NCBI GenBank assembly: GCA_012032065.1
Contig: JAAURV010000007.1
Span: forward strand, 1 to 24,829
DNA: 24,829 nt
Source of the DNA: Hyphomicrobiales bacterium
GTDB lineage: Bacteria > Pseudomonadota > Alphaproteobacteria > Rhizobiales > Aestuariivirgaceae
Direction of reading: 5' to 3'
The first letter of the stretch is position 1, and each line of letters begins with the position of its first letter. The notes beneath the pieces were generated by a model. The model saw only the letters and a list, made by a program, of their open reading frames with translations. It ran no database searches and was not told the origin of the DNA. This document shows, one piece after another, positions 1-7,298 of this stretch. The position numbers and the translations under genes are program-made.

Positions 1-179
1 CTCGGCGGAGGCTCTACGAGGTTTGGTGGGAGGAGCGCTTTCCGGGCAGCCGCCGCAGCGCCGCGGCGCTGTTTCGCACGCGCTATCCGCATCTCGCAGA
101 TCGCACGGATTTCGGCTATCGGCGCATCCCGCTGAAGTCGAAAGACGCGGGATCAGCGCAGCCGACGCTGTTCGATTGA
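1..179 (+). CDS. C-terminal fragment of an unrecognised protein
   Basis: An open frame enters from the left edge (codons in phase with position 3) and ends at the TGA at 177-179, giving about 58 residues. The peptide is rich in Arg, Tyr and Trp, as in a folded basic domain, and ends in QPTLFD. That tail resembles the bacterial sliding-clamp binding motif (roughly QLxLF), which often sits at the extreme C-terminus of DNA polymerases and repair enzymes. A link to DNA repair is therefore a guess only. No family could be named from this fragment. It converges on the HU gene, with a candidate hairpin terminator between them. The start codon lies outside the window. Confidence 0.45.
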   Translation, partial: RRRLYEVWWEERFPGSRRSAAALFRTRYPHLADRTDFGYRRIPLKSKDAGSAQPTLFD

Positions 180-308
180 CGTGCGGTCGCATGTCGTCGT
201 CGACGCAGCTCACGTACCAGCCGGCCCCACGGACATCTTAGGGAGCCGGGCCGGAGCAACCCGCACGGGCACCTGGGTGCGAGTTGTATCCCTCGAGCCT
301 TGGCGGGG

Positions 309-344
309 CGCGCAAGATGCGGTTCACGTCCCGCACCTTGCGCG
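309..344 (-). terminator. Hairpin downstream of the HU gene, candidate terminator
   Basis: CGCGCAAG (309-316) pairs perfectly with CTTGCGCG (337-344). Inside it, GCGG (319-322) pairs with CCGC (331-334) across a 2x2 internal loop, leaving an 8-nt loop. It lies 12 bp beyond the HU stop codon and between two convergent genes, which fits a terminator. No U-run follows on either strand, so termination is inferred from position and structure only. Confidence 0.4.
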
Positions 345-355
345 ACACCCTAAGG

Positions 356-649
356 TCAGATGGATTCCTTCAGCTCCTTGGCGGCGCGGAAGGCGACCTT
401 CTTGCTGGCCTTGATCTTGATCGCTTCGCCGGTCGCCGGATTGCGGCCCATGCGCGCCGGGCGCTTGCGGACCTGGAAGATGCCAAGCCCGGTGACGCGC
501 ACCTTGTTGCCCTTCTTCAGGTTCTTGACCGTGGTGTCGACGAAGGCGCCGAGCAACTCGCCCATGGCCTTCTTCGACATCTCATGCTTTTCCGCGAGCT
601 CGGCCGCGATCTTGGACAAGGGAATCGTAATAATCTTTTCGTCTGCCAT
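356..649 (-). CDS. HU family DNA-binding protein
   Basis: This 97-residue protein is a small nucleoid protein that binds and bends DNA as a dimer. The helical N-terminal half (about residues 1-45) is followed by the beta-sheet and DNA-binding arm, with the family signature GLGIFQVRKRPARMGRNP at 54-71 and GRNPATGE at 68-75, where the proline intercalates into DNA. The length is normal for HU (about 90-100). The frame stays open for 56 more codons upstream, but the ATG at 649 is preceded by AGGAG at good spacing and gives the canonical HU start. The N-terminus is a few residues longer than in HU-beta of enterics, and IHF subunits are a less likely alternative. The gene stands alone, with a 178-bp upstream region containing helically phased direct repeats (747-783). 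Confidence 0.95.
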   Translation of the reverse strand: MADEKIITIPLSKIAAELAEKHEMSKKAMGELLGAFVDTTVKNLKKGNKVRVTGLGIFQVRKRPARMGRNPATGEAIKIKASKKVAFRAAKELKESI

Positions 650-746
650 TTTCTTCTCCTTTGGCGAATCAGCCGTGAACAGCGATAGCGCAGTCACGCA
701 ACGCTGAAAACCCTTATTTTCCGCAGGTCTTTTGATTCGGGATCGC

Positions 747-783
747 GGAAAACCAAGGAAAACCGGGGTTAACAAAGGGTTAA
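747..783. repeat. Two pairs of short direct repeats upstream of the HU gene
   Basis: GGAAAACC occurs at 747-754 and 757-764 (10-bp period). GGGTTAA occurs at 766-772 and 777-783 (11-bp period). Both pairs lie in the AT-richer leader between the glycosyltransferase stop and the HU start. Spacing of about one helical turn suggests protein binding on one face of the DNA, but no known regulator is recognised. Confidence 0.35.
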
Positions 784-827
784 GATTTCGTCGTCCAGTT
801 AAATCGTTTAAAATCAATAGTTTAATC

Positions 828-1535
828 TCAAACTCCAGGGTTCTCTGAAACCAAACTCAAGTGAGTTTTGAGCGGCAAATTGCCCAGTCCGTGCTTCGCG
901 GAAAGTGCATCGAGGCCTTGCCGGCGAGCCCCTCGCGCGCAAATTCCCGACATGTTTCCGGTGTGCTGGAGAATCTCCGCCGCGGCAATCGCGGAATGAA
1001 AAATGGGAATTCCCGCGCGCGCCACACGCAGATACCAGTCCCAATCCGCATAGTAGGTGAGCGTTTCATCGAATGTCCCAAGCGATGCATGAAGCGCGCG
1101 CGGATAACACACGGTCGACACCAGAATCGTATTGTCCTTGGCAAGCGACGCGGCATCCGCGGTCTTGTCGAACAACACCGGCGGCGAGCCGATGTCGAAC
1201 GTCATCAGGCCCGCCGCATGATAGAGTCCGGACGCTTTCGAAAGCTGTTCGGCGGCGCGCGCCAGATGACTGCCGTCGATCCAGTAATCGTCGTCGTCGA
1301 GAAACGCAATGTAGTCGCCCCGCGCGGCGGCGATGGCCATGTTGCGCGCCACCACATGGCCCCGGTAGCCGCCGGTTTCGATCATTGTCGCGGCCGGAGG
1401 TCCGGTGATCTGCCGGCCGTCGTTTACAACGATGAGTTCGACGCCGGGGAGACTTTGCGACTTGACGCTCGCTACGGCTCTGGACAGCAACGATGGCCGG
1501 TCGCAAGTCGGAACGATGACACTGAAGTGAAACAT
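828..1535 (-). CDS. Glycosyltransferase family 2 protein
   Basis: This 235-residue protein is a GT-A fold glycosyltransferase that would transfer a sugar from a nucleotide donor to an unknown acceptor, probably a surface polysaccharide. Near the N-terminus it has the family 2 pattern FSVIVPTCDRPSLLSRA, then VVNDG at 36-40, ARNMAIAAARGDYIAFLD at 63-80, and the metal- and nucleotide-binding acidic run DDDD at 80-83 followed by YW. No membrane segment is seen, so it is probably cytoplasmic. The ATG at 1535 was chosen; a TTG two codons upstream (1541) is also open and neither has a clear ribosome binding site. It is divergent from the downstream glutathione S-transferase gene. At 235 residues it has little beyond the catalytic domain, so acceptor specificity cannot be inferred. 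Confidence 0.85.
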   Translation of the reverse strand: MFHFSVIVPTCDRPSLLSRAVASVKSQSLPGVELIVVNDGRQITGPPAATMIETGGYRGHVVARNMAIAAARGDYIAFLDDDDYWIDGSHLARAAEQLSKASGLYHAAGLMTFDIGSPPVLFDKTADAASLAKDNTILVSTVCYPRALHASLGTFDETLTYYADWDWYLRVARAGIPIFHSAIAAAEILQHTGNMSGICARGARRQGLDALSAKHGLGNLPLKTHLSLVSENPGV

Positions 1536-1658
1536 GGCCAAGCTACGTAGGCGGAGCAGATCTGGATTGCGTGGATTTTTACATCACGTCTCGGTGAAAG
1601 ACCTTCCATTCCTGCCGGCACCCGTTATGTCTCGTCTGAAAAGGGGGGCAACCGAAAC

Positions 1659-2288
1659 ATGATCGATCTCTACACATGGGGCACGCCGAACGGAAAGAAG
1701 ATTTCGATAGCGCTCGAGGAAATGGGCCTCGCATATGAGGTCCACCCCATCGACATCGGCAAGAACGAACAGTTCGCGCCGGACTTTCTCAAAGTCTCCC
1801 CCAACAACAAGATTCCAGCCATCGTTGATCGCGACACTGGTCAATCGGTCTTCGAGTCGGGCGCCATCCTCATGTATCTCGGCGGCAAGACCGGAAAGTT
1901 CTATCCCACGGAAGCCGCCGCCCGCATCCGCTTGCATGAATGGCTGATGTGGCAGATGGGCAACTTCGGGCCGATGCTGGGCCGTGCCCATGCCTTCCTG
2001 CATTTCAATCCCGGCAAGGCCCCATTTGCGGAAGAATGGTTCGCCACCGAAGCCAAGCGCCTCTACGGCGTGCTCGACACGCAGCTCGGCAAATTCCCCT
2101 TCGCCGCCGGAGACTACTCCATTGCCGACATGGCCATTTTCCCCTGGGCCGCGCGTCACCAGTGGCAAAGGATCGATCTTAATAACTATCCGAATGTGAA
2201 GCGCTGGTATCTTGAGATCGCTGCGCGTCCCGCGGTGAAAAAAGGCTACGACGTCCCCTCCGCCTCAACCATCCCGCTACCTGCCTAG
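1659..2288 (+). CDS. Nu-class glutathione S-transferase, YfcG-like
   Basis: This 209-residue protein has an N-terminal thioredoxin-fold domain and a helical C-terminal domain. The start MIDLYTWGTPNGKK, the stretch SPNNKIPAIVDRD (47-59) and FESGAI (66-70) closely follow E. coli YfcG, a glutathione-dependent disulfide-bond reductase. The T9-P10-N11 motif occupies the place used by that class to bind glutathione disulfide, and there is no catalytic cysteine. The expected role is cytoplasmic thiol redox chemistry with glutathione, which the cell recycles with the gor product encoded further right. The ATG at 1659 follows a GGGGGG stretch that can serve as ribosome binding site. Its stop is only 1 bp from the stop of the opposing glutathione S-transferase gene. 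Subfamily assignment rests on remembered motifs. Confidence 0.92.
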   Translation: MIDLYTWGTPNGKKISIALEEMGLAYEVHPIDIGKNEQFAPDFLKVSPNNKIPAIVDRDTGQSVFESGAILMYLGGKTGKFYPTEAAARIRLHEWLMWQMGNFGPMLGRAHAFLHFNPGKAPFAEEWFATEAKRLYGVLDTQLGKFPFAAGDYSIADMAIFPWAARHQWQRIDLNNYPNVKRWYLEIAARPAVKKGYDVPSASTIPLPA

Positions 2289-2289
2289 A

Positions 2290-2925
2290 TCACTTCCGCT
2301 TCGGCACTGTCTCGTTCTCGGAATGCCGTGCAGCCACGAACTCGTCCCGCGTCTCGCAGTGGAATGAAAGCGAATGGAGCTTGAGATATTTGTTTGCCGG
2401 AAACAGTTCCGGCATGCGGAGCTTGAGATGGCTCAGCATGCAGCCGACCGTCACATCGGCCTGGGTCATGTGGCTGTCGATGAACCAAGGCGAACCGCAT
2501 TCGTGCTCGAGCCAAGCAATCCCCGCCTCGATCTGCGAGAGCAACCGCTTCTCCCAATCCTTGGAAACGGCCTTAGGCTCATGAAAGAGACGCTCGAAGA
2601 AGAGCGCGATGATCTTCTCGGAAGTTCCCGTTGCGAATGCCATGGCTTGCAGCACGCGCCGCCGCTCCGGTCCGTGGGCCGGCGTCAGCGAGCGGGCAGG
2701 GCCCGCCTTCTCGTCGAGATAGTCGAGGATCGCTCCTGAATCGACGAGCGTCTCGCCGTCTTCGGTGACGAGCGACGGCACCCGCACCATCGGATGGATC
2801 GCCTTCATTTCCTTGACGTTCGAGAACACCGAGAGCGCATTGCGGGTGAACGGCATGTGGTAATGATGCAGCGTTACCGCCACCCGGCGCACAAAAGGCG
2901 AGTCGTATTGCCCCACAAGGATCAT
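2290..2925 (-). CDS. Glutathione S-transferase family protein
   Basis: This 211-residue protein has a thioredoxin-fold N-terminal half (MILVGQYDSPFVRRVAVTL, then VRVPSLVTEDGETLVDSGAI at about 47-66) and an all-helical C-terminal half. S9 sits at the usual catalytic or glutathione-contacting position, and the VPSL turn with D62-S63-G64 is the standard glutathione site. It resembles the YibF group rather than the YfcG-like neighbour, so the pair is not a tandem duplication. The start at 2925 lies only 8 bp after the hicB stop on the same strand and no Shine-Dalgarno sequence is visible, so it may be translated by coupling with hicB. The substrate is unknown. Confidence 0.9.
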   Translation of the reverse strand: MILVGQYDSPFVRRVAVTLHHYHMPFTRNALSVFSNVKEMKAIHPMVRVPSLVTEDGETLVDSGAILDYLDEKAGPARSLTPAHGPERRRVLQAMAFATGTSEKIIALFFERLFHEPKAVSKDWEKRLLSQIEAGIAWLEHECGSPWFIDSHMTQADVTVGCMLSHLKLRMPELFPANKYLKLHSLSFHCETRDEFVAARHSENETVPKRK

Positions 2926-2933
2926 GCACGCGA

Positions 2934-3359
2934 CTATTGCGCGTCGGATACGGCGATGTCGAGGGTCTTTCCGAGCGCGGCGAATGCCTTCTCGATCCTG
3001 GCGATATTGGTGGCGTGGTTGAGGTCTAAGAGCCGGTCGATCTCCTGCCGGTGCAGATTCATCTTGCGGGCAAGGTCCGCCTTGCGCACGCCCTTGTCGT
3101 CCATGTTCTGGTAAAGCCGGAGCTTGAGTTCCACCTGCAAGGGCAATGTCACGCGCGGATCGGAGGCGCGGCCCTTCGAGGGCGGCGGGATCGGTTCGCG
3201 ATGCGCCATGCGCGCCGCAATGGCTTCAGAGAACGCGCCAACAGCATAGGACAGCGCATCTTCCCGGTCGTCTCCGAAGGTGACGAGTTCAGGGAAATCC
3301 GGGGAGGTCACCAGGACGGTGCCTTCATCATCCAGCAGTTTTACGCGATACGAGATCAT
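2934..3359 (-). CDS. hicB: HicB-type antitoxin
   Basis: This 141-residue protein is the predicted antitoxin of the upstream HicA. The N-terminal 50 residues (MISYRVKLLDDEGTVLVTSP and on) form the degraded RNase H-like HicB domain that covers the toxin. The C-terminal part (about 90-137, KADLARKMNLHRQEIDRLLD) is a helix-turn-helix of the XRE kind, as expected for a HicB that represses its own promoter. Its ATG overlaps the hicA stop by 4 bp (ATGA), so translation is coupled and the order is toxin first, the usual hicAB arrangement. The inverted repeat at 3655-3676 is a candidate operator. The second glutathione S-transferase gene follows after 8 bp. Confidence 0.9.
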   Translation of the reverse strand: MISYRVKLLDDEGTVLVTSPDFPELVTFGDDREDALSYAVGAFSEAIAARMAHREPIPPPSKGRASDPRVTLPLQVELKLRLYQNMDDKGVRKADLARKMNLHRQEIDRLLDLNHATNIARIEKAFAALGKTLDIAVSDAQ

Positions 3360-3544
3360 TTCAATCCAAGTTGTTTCTTGATGGCTTCGACGAGGCCCTT
3401 CTTGAGATCCCTTCCGGCGCCATGCGCCGGCAATTGTGATTTCCGGCTTTGGTAGATCACAGTGATGTGGCCGCTGCCACCTTCATGGGTTTCGAATGTG
3501 CATCCTTGCTTTTTCAGCCACCGGCGGAATTCGGAATACTTCAT
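3356..3544 (-). CDS. hicA: HicA-type mRNA interferase toxin
   Basis: This 62-residue protein has the compact double-stranded-RNA-binding-like fold of HicA toxins, which cleave mRNA independently of the ribosome unless bound by HicB. It shows the canonical opening MKYSEFRRWLKKQG, the catalytic histidine H26 in GGSGHITV, and the ending HGAGRDLKKGLVEAIKKQLG. The length is typical. The ATG at 3544 is preceded by GAGGAA at good distance. The stop overlaps the start of hicB. A very short open frame with its own ribosome-binding sequence ends 9 bp before this start (3554-3637). Confidence 0.93.
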   Translation of the reverse strand: MKYSEFRRWLKKQGCTFETHEGGSGHITVIYQSRKSQLPAHGAGRDLKKGLVEAIKKQLGLK

Positions 3545-3553
3545 TGCTGTTCC

Positions 3554-3637
3554 TCATAGATGGAGTCCTCCGCCATCATCTCGGCAGAGCAAACCATCAA
3601 CGGGAACAGATCGCCACGTCAATGGAACTTGAATCAT
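3554..3637 (-). CDS. Possible 27-residue leader peptide before hicA
   Basis: Reading toward hicA, GGAGG is followed four bases later by an ATG at 3637 and 27 sense codons (start MIQVPLTWRS, end GGGLHL), ending in TGA at 3554-3556. That stop shares bases with the hicA ribosome binding site (TGAGGAA). The arrangement would let translation of the short frame feed or block hicA. No relative is recognised and it is too short for coding statistics. It conflicts with the candidate promoter whose -10 overlaps this ATG; if that promoter is used the frame is not translated. Confidence 0.25.
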   Translation of the reverse strand: MIQVPLTWRSVPVDGLLCRDDGGGLHL

Positions 3638-3654
3638 GGATCCTCCAAACCAAA

Positions 3655-3676
3655 TTGTCAACAAAAATGTTGACAA
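3655..3676. promoter_or_regulatory. Inverted repeat, candidate hicAB operator and promoter
   Basis: TTGTCAAC (3655-3662) and GTTGACAA (3669-3676) are perfect inverse copies around a 6-bp AT-only centre. On the minus strand the proximal arm contains TTGACA, which with 17 bp spacing precedes CATGAT (4 of 6 matches to the -10 consensus), giving a plausible promoter for hicAB covered by a dimeric operator. The repeat directly follows the gltX stop, so a weak gltX terminator is the alternative, though the stem is AT-rich and lacks a U-run. Confidence 0.5.
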
Positions 3677-4993
3677 CTAACCCAGCCGCTCGGCCGCCCT
3701 TTCGCGACCAATAAGGGGAAGCAGTGCTGCGAGTTCCGGTCCGTGGTCCATGCCAGTGAGGGCCAGACGGAGCGGCATGAAGAGGGACTTGCCCTTTCGA
3801 TCCGTGGCCGCTTTCACGGCATCTGTCCACACCTTCCAGGTTGAAGCATCCCAGGGCTCTGGAGGAAGAAGCGTTCGCGCCGTGTCCAAGAATGCACGCT
3901 GGTCGCTGGACACATCGGGTTTGAATCGATCTCTGACGATATGCGCCCAAGCCGTTGAATCGGATAGGATTTCTACGTTCCCGCGAACCGCCATCCAAAA
4001 CGCTTCGCTCTCGCCGTCGAGCCGGTCCTTTACGGCCTCGTAAGGCAGCATATGCAGCAGTTTCGCATTGAGATGCTTGAGTTCCGCTTCGTCGAAACGC
4101 GCCGGCGCGCGCGACAGCTTGTGCAGATCGAAACCGTCAATCAGCTCGCGATAATCAGCGCACGGATGAATGTTGTCGGAAGTGCCGAGCAGCGCCGCGT
4201 GGCTCACCACTGCCATCGCCTCGAGGCCCGCCTCGCGCATCGATTGGATCGAAAGCGATCCCAGCCTCTTCGAGAGTCCCTTTCCATCCGCTCCCGTCAG
4301 CAGCGAATGATGCGCATAAGTTGGCGCCGCCCCACCCAGCGCTTCGGTGATCTCGATCTGCACCGCCGTATTGACGACATGGTCCTCGCCCCGGATCACA
4401 TGAGTGATGGTTAAGTCGATATCGTCGATGACCGAGGGCAGGGTGTAGAGATAGCTGCCGTCCTCGCGCACCAGCACCGGATCGGAAAGTGACGCCGTGT
4501 CGATATGCTGGGGTCCCCGGATCAAGTCGGTCCACTCCACCATCCGCCCGTCGAGCTTGAAGCGCCAATGCGGCTTGCGCCCCTCGGCTTCGAGCTTGAG
4601 GCGATCTTCCGCCGTCATCTTCAGCGCGGCGCGGTCGTAAACCGGCGGGAGCCCGCGCGCCAGCTGCCGCTTGCGGCGGCGGTCAAGCTCGTCGGCCGTT
4701 TCGTAGCAGGCATAAAGCCGCCCGGCCTCGCGCAATTCCTGCGCCAAGGTGTCGTAACGCGAAAACCGCTTCGACTGCCATTCGATCCGATGCGGCTTGA
4801 TCCCGAGCCAGTCCAGGTCCTCGGCGATGCCTTTGGCGAACGCCTCCGTCGAACGCACTCGATCGGTGTCGTCATAGCGCAGCACAAACTCCCCGCCGCT
4901 CTTCAGCGCGAAGAGCCAGTTGAGAATAGCGGTCCGGGCATTCCCGATATGAATGCGCCCCGTAGGCGAGGGCGCGAAGCGGACGGTGGTCAT
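3677..4993 (-). CDS. gltX: Glutamate--tRNA ligase (GluRS2 type)
   Basis: This 438-residue class I aminoacyl-tRNA synthetase charges tRNA with glutamate in the cytoplasm. The HIGH-type motif appears as HIGN at 15-18 in RFAPSPTGRIHIGNARTA, and the KMSKS counterpart as KGLSKR at 238-243; VIRGEDHVVNT (199-209) is the conserved block before it. The length and HIGN form match the second GluRS found in many alphaproteobacteria, where one of two GluRS may favour tRNA-Gln for later GatCAB amidation; whether another gltX exists here is unknown. It starts 14 bp after the ParE-like toxin stop and is followed after 132 bp by hicA, all on one strand, so transcription from the toxin-antitoxin promoter is possible. 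No clear Shine-Dalgarno sequence is seen. Confidence 0.95.
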   Translation of the reverse strand: MTTVRFAPSPTGRIHIGNARTAILNWLFALKSGGEFVLRYDDTDRVRSTEAFAKGIAEDLDWLGIKPHRIEWQSKRFSRYDTLAQELREAGRLYACYETADELDRRRKRQLARGLPPVYDRAALKMTAEDRLKLEAEGRKPHWRFKLDGRMVEWTDLIRGPQHIDTASLSDPVLVREDGSYLYTLPSVIDDIDLTITHVIRGEDHVVNTAVQIEITEALGGAAPTYAHHSLLTGADGKGLSKRLGSLSIQSMREAGLEAMAVVSHAALLGTSDNIHPCADYRELIDGFDLHKLSRAPARFDEAELKHLNAKLLHMLPYEAVKDRLDGESEAFWMAVRGNVEILSDSTAWAHIVRDRFKPDVSSDQRAFLDTARTLLPPEPWDASTWKVWTDAVKAATDRKGKSLFMPLRLALTGMDHGPELAALLPLIGRERAAERLG

Positions 4994-5007
4994 CTCATGT
5001 TTCCAGT

Positions 5008-5316
5008 CTAGTCTTCATCCATCCTGTCCCAGTCGATCCGCTCCCAATCTCGCGAACCGTGCACAAAGGCAAGGATGGCAATGCCGTCGTCCTTTGGCGT
5101 CCGGTCGAAGACGACGAAATAGGACGTCTTCGGGATATAGAGCTTAAGATGCCCCTTGGGTCCGGGCAGGCCAAGCGAGAAAGCCTCGATGTTCCGCAGC
5201 GTATTCAATATCCGGTCTCGAACAAGCTGGGCGTTCGAGGGGCTGTCCTTGGCGATGTAGGCCAGCGCAGCTTCGAATTCCCGGCGTGCGCGTGCGGTCC
5301 AGCTGACGGACCTCAC
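5008..5316 (-). CDS. ParE/RelE superfamily toxin
   Basis: This 102-residue protein has the two-helix plus beta-sheet layout of the RelE/ParE superfamily: WTARARREFEAALAYIAKDS at the N-terminus, a second helix with VRDRILNTLRNIEAF, then the sheet ending YFVVFDRTPKDDGIAILAFVHGSRD. The HGSRDW ending is typical of ParE members, which poison DNA gyrase, but RelE-like mRNA cleavage cannot be excluded from sequence. The start is a GTG that overlaps the TGA of the antitoxin by 4 bp (GTGA), so the antitoxin is translated first. It ends 14 bp before gltX. Confidence 0.88.
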   Translation of the reverse strand: MRSVSWTARARREFEAALAYIAKDSPSNAQLVRDRILNTLRNIEAFSLGLPGPKGHLKLYIPKTSYFVVFDRTPKDDGIAILAFVHGSRDWERIDWDRMDED

Positions 5317-5564
5317 GAGCGTTGCTTGGCGCGGTCGATGATCGCCTGGCTGCTTCGCTCGACCTCTGCCATGTCGTAAACGCGTCCGGCGCGAAGGTCG
5401 GCTTCGCCTTCCTCCACCATGGCGAGAACATGCTCATAATTCTCCATCATCTTGCCCACGGCGCTGCTGATGATGTGATTGCGCGTGCGGTCGGTCGCCT
5501 TCGCCATCTTGTCAAGGAAGACGCGCTGGGCCTTGGGAATTCGGACGGAAAACGTGTCGCTCAT
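5313..5564 (-). CDS. ParD/CopG-like ribbon-helix-helix antitoxin
   Basis: This 83-residue protein begins TFSVRIPKAQRVFLDKMAKA after MSD, the beta strand and first helix of a ribbon-helix-helix DNA-binding domain, then TRNHIISSAVGKMMENY as the second helix. The acidic C-terminal part (VEEGEADLRAGRVYDMAEVE) is the expected toxin-binding tail. It should neutralise the overlapping ParE-like toxin and repress the operon. The open frame runs 59 codons further upstream, but the ATG at 5564 gives the normal antitoxin length and leaves a 64-bp gap after nadE. The ribosome binding site is poor (TTGGAATG). Confidence 0.85.
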   Translation of the reverse strand: MSDTFSVRIPKAQRVFLDKMAKATDRTRNHIISSAVGKMMENYEHVLAMVEEGEADLRAGRVYDMAEVERSSQAIIDRAKQRS

Positions 5565-5583
5565 GGGGCATTCCAACTGCTCG

Positions 5584-5616
5584 TGAACACAAAATAACAC
5601 ACCAGGTGATGGGAGT
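5584..5616 (-). promoter_or_regulatory. Candidate promoter of the ParD/ParE pair
   Basis: On the minus strand between nadE and the antitoxin, TGGACT is followed after about 17 bp by TATTTT, and the spacer holds the small palindrome CACC-T-GGTG, a possible site for the autorepressing antitoxin. Both hexamers are weak matches, so this is tentative. Confidence 0.22.
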
Positions 5617-5628
5617 CCACTTCCCCGT

Positions 5629-7253
5629 TCACCGCCCGTCCCTGAACCCATTGGTGATCGGATAGCGGCGATCCCGGCCGAAATTGCGGCGAGTGATCTT
5701 GACGCCGGGGGCCGCCTGCCGCCGCTTGTATTCGGCGACATAGAGCATGTGCTGCACGCGCTTCACCAGCGCCTCGTCATGCCCGCGCTTCACGATCTCA
5801 GCAACCGGCAATTCGTTCTCGACGAGACCCGAAACGATATCGTCCAGCACATCGTAAGGCGGCAGCGAATCCTGGTCCTTCTGATTTTCGCGAAGCTCTG
5901 CGGTCGGCGCTTTGGTGATGATGCGCTCGGGGATCACATGGCCTTGCGTGTTCCGCCATGCCGCCAGTCTGTAGACTGCCGTCTTGTAGACGTCCTTGAT
6001 CGGGTTGAAGCCGCCATTCATGTCGCCGTAAAGCGTCGCGTATCCCACCGACATTTCCGACTTGTTGCCGGTGGTCAAAACCATCGAGCCGAACTTGTTC
6101 GAAATCGCCATGAGGATCGTTCCGCGCGTGCGCGACTGGACGTTCTCTTCGGTGATGTCGCGGTTGGTGCCGTTGAACATCGGCTTCAGCGCCGAAAGAA
6201 ATCCCTCGACCGGCTCCTTGATCGGCACCACGTCATAACGCACCCCCAAAGCCTTGGCGCAGGCTTCCGCATCTTCCAGGCTGTCGCGGCTGGTATAAGC
6301 GTAGGGGAGCATCACGCAATGCACGCGCGATGCACCCAGCGCGTCCACCGCCATGGCCGCAACCACCGCCGAGTCGATGCCGCCCGACAAGCCCAGCACA
6401 ACGCCCGGAAAGCGATTCTTGTCGACATAGTCCTTGAGGCCGAGCACGCAGGCCTTCCATGTCTCTTCTTCTTTCTCGGGGATTCGCGCGAAGCCGCCTT
6501 CCGCCATGCGCCAGCCATCGCCGGTCTTGCGCCATTCGGTCATCGCCACATGTTCTTCGAACATCGGCATTTGCAGCGCCAAAGTGCGATCGGCGTTCAC
6601 CACGAAGGACGCGCCGTCGAATACAAGTTCGTCCTGCCCGCCAACCTGATTGAGATAGGCCAGCGGCAGTCCGGTCTCGACCACGCGCGCAACCGCGAGA
6701 TTGAGCCGCACATCGTCCTTGTTGCCCTCGAAGGGCGAGCCGTTGGGCGAGAGCAGAATCTCCGAACCTGTTTCGGCCAGCGTCTCGCACACTTCCGGAG
6801 TCCAGATGTCCTCGCAGATCGGAATGCCGAGTCTCACGCCCTTGAATGCGATCGGCCCCGGCGCTGGGCCTGCATCGAACACGCGCTTCTCGTCGAACAC
6901 GCCGTAGTTCGGCAGGTCGTATTTGTAGCGCACGCCGGCGATCCTGCCCTCCGCGCAGAGGACCGCGGCATTGTAGAGCTTGCCGTTATCGGCCCACGCG
7001 CGCCGATCAAAATAGCGGGGCCGTTCGCGGTTTCCAGAGCAAGCGCCTCGACGGCGCTCCGGCACCCGGCCACGAAACTCGGCCGCAGCACCAGGTCCTC
7101 TGGCGGATACCCCGCGATATAAAGTTCCGGAAACATCACAAGGTCAGCGCCCGCCGCTTCTCTGATCGCCGTGCGCGCTTTCGCGAGATTGGCGTTGATG
7201 GCCCCAACCGTGGGATTGAGTTGGGCCAAGGCGATGCGCAAGGTTCCGGACAT
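5629..7253 (-). CDS. nadE: Glutamine-dependent NAD+ synthetase, frameshifted here
   Basis: Joined across one missing base, the protein is about 541 residues. The N-terminal nitrilase-like amidohydrolase domain releases ammonia from glutamine (catalytic triad E43 in MFPELYIAGYPPED, K111 in RYKYDLPNYG, C147 in GIPICEDIW). The C-terminal synthetase domain amidates deamido-NAD with ATP (PP-loop SGGIDS at 290-295, then ENVQSRTRG and TTGNKSE). Frame changes at 6996-6998 after residue 85: the intact reading would be ILIGA-x-WADNGKLYNAA, and a single base is lacking in GCGCGCG. Both halves are fully conserved and the enzyme is usually essential, so a sequence error is more likely than a pseudogene. 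The start at 7253 has GAGG six bases upstream. It is divergent from ypfJ. Confidence 0.93.
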
Positions 7254-7280
7254 GGCGCGCCTCATAGCGGAAGCGCCAAC

Positions 7281-7298
7281 GGGCGGCAATTGCCGCCC
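7281..7298. promoter_or_regulatory. 18-bp perfect palindrome in the nadE/ypfJ divergent promoter region
   Basis: GGGCGGCAATTGCCGCCC is its own reverse complement with no interruption. It lies 28 bp upstream of the nadE start and about 90 bp upstream of ypfJ, which suits an operator for a dimeric regulator. The regulator is not identifiable. A GC-rich hairpin in either transcript is the alternative. Confidence 0.45.

Noticed and set aside
2290..2925. The two adjacent GST genes as a recent duplication
   Set aside because: They differ in active-site motif (TPNG versus DSPFVRR), in overall sequence and in orientation, so they belong to different subfamilies.
3655..3676. Inverted repeat as the gltX terminator
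   Set aside because: The stem is only 8 bp and AT-rich and is not followed by a U-run; it fits an operator over a promoter better.
6996..7000. Programmed ribosomal frameshifting in nadE
   Set aside because: There is no slippery heptamer, downstream structure or internal Shine-Dalgarno element of the known kinds, and similar breaks recur in four other genes, so sequence error is the simpler reading.
5749..7122. Long open frame on the plus strand opposite nadE (457 codons)
   Set aside because: It is antisense to a gene with all catalytic motifs of NAD synthetase. It is rich in Arg, His and Ala with no recognisable motif, as expected for the shadow of a GC-rich gene.
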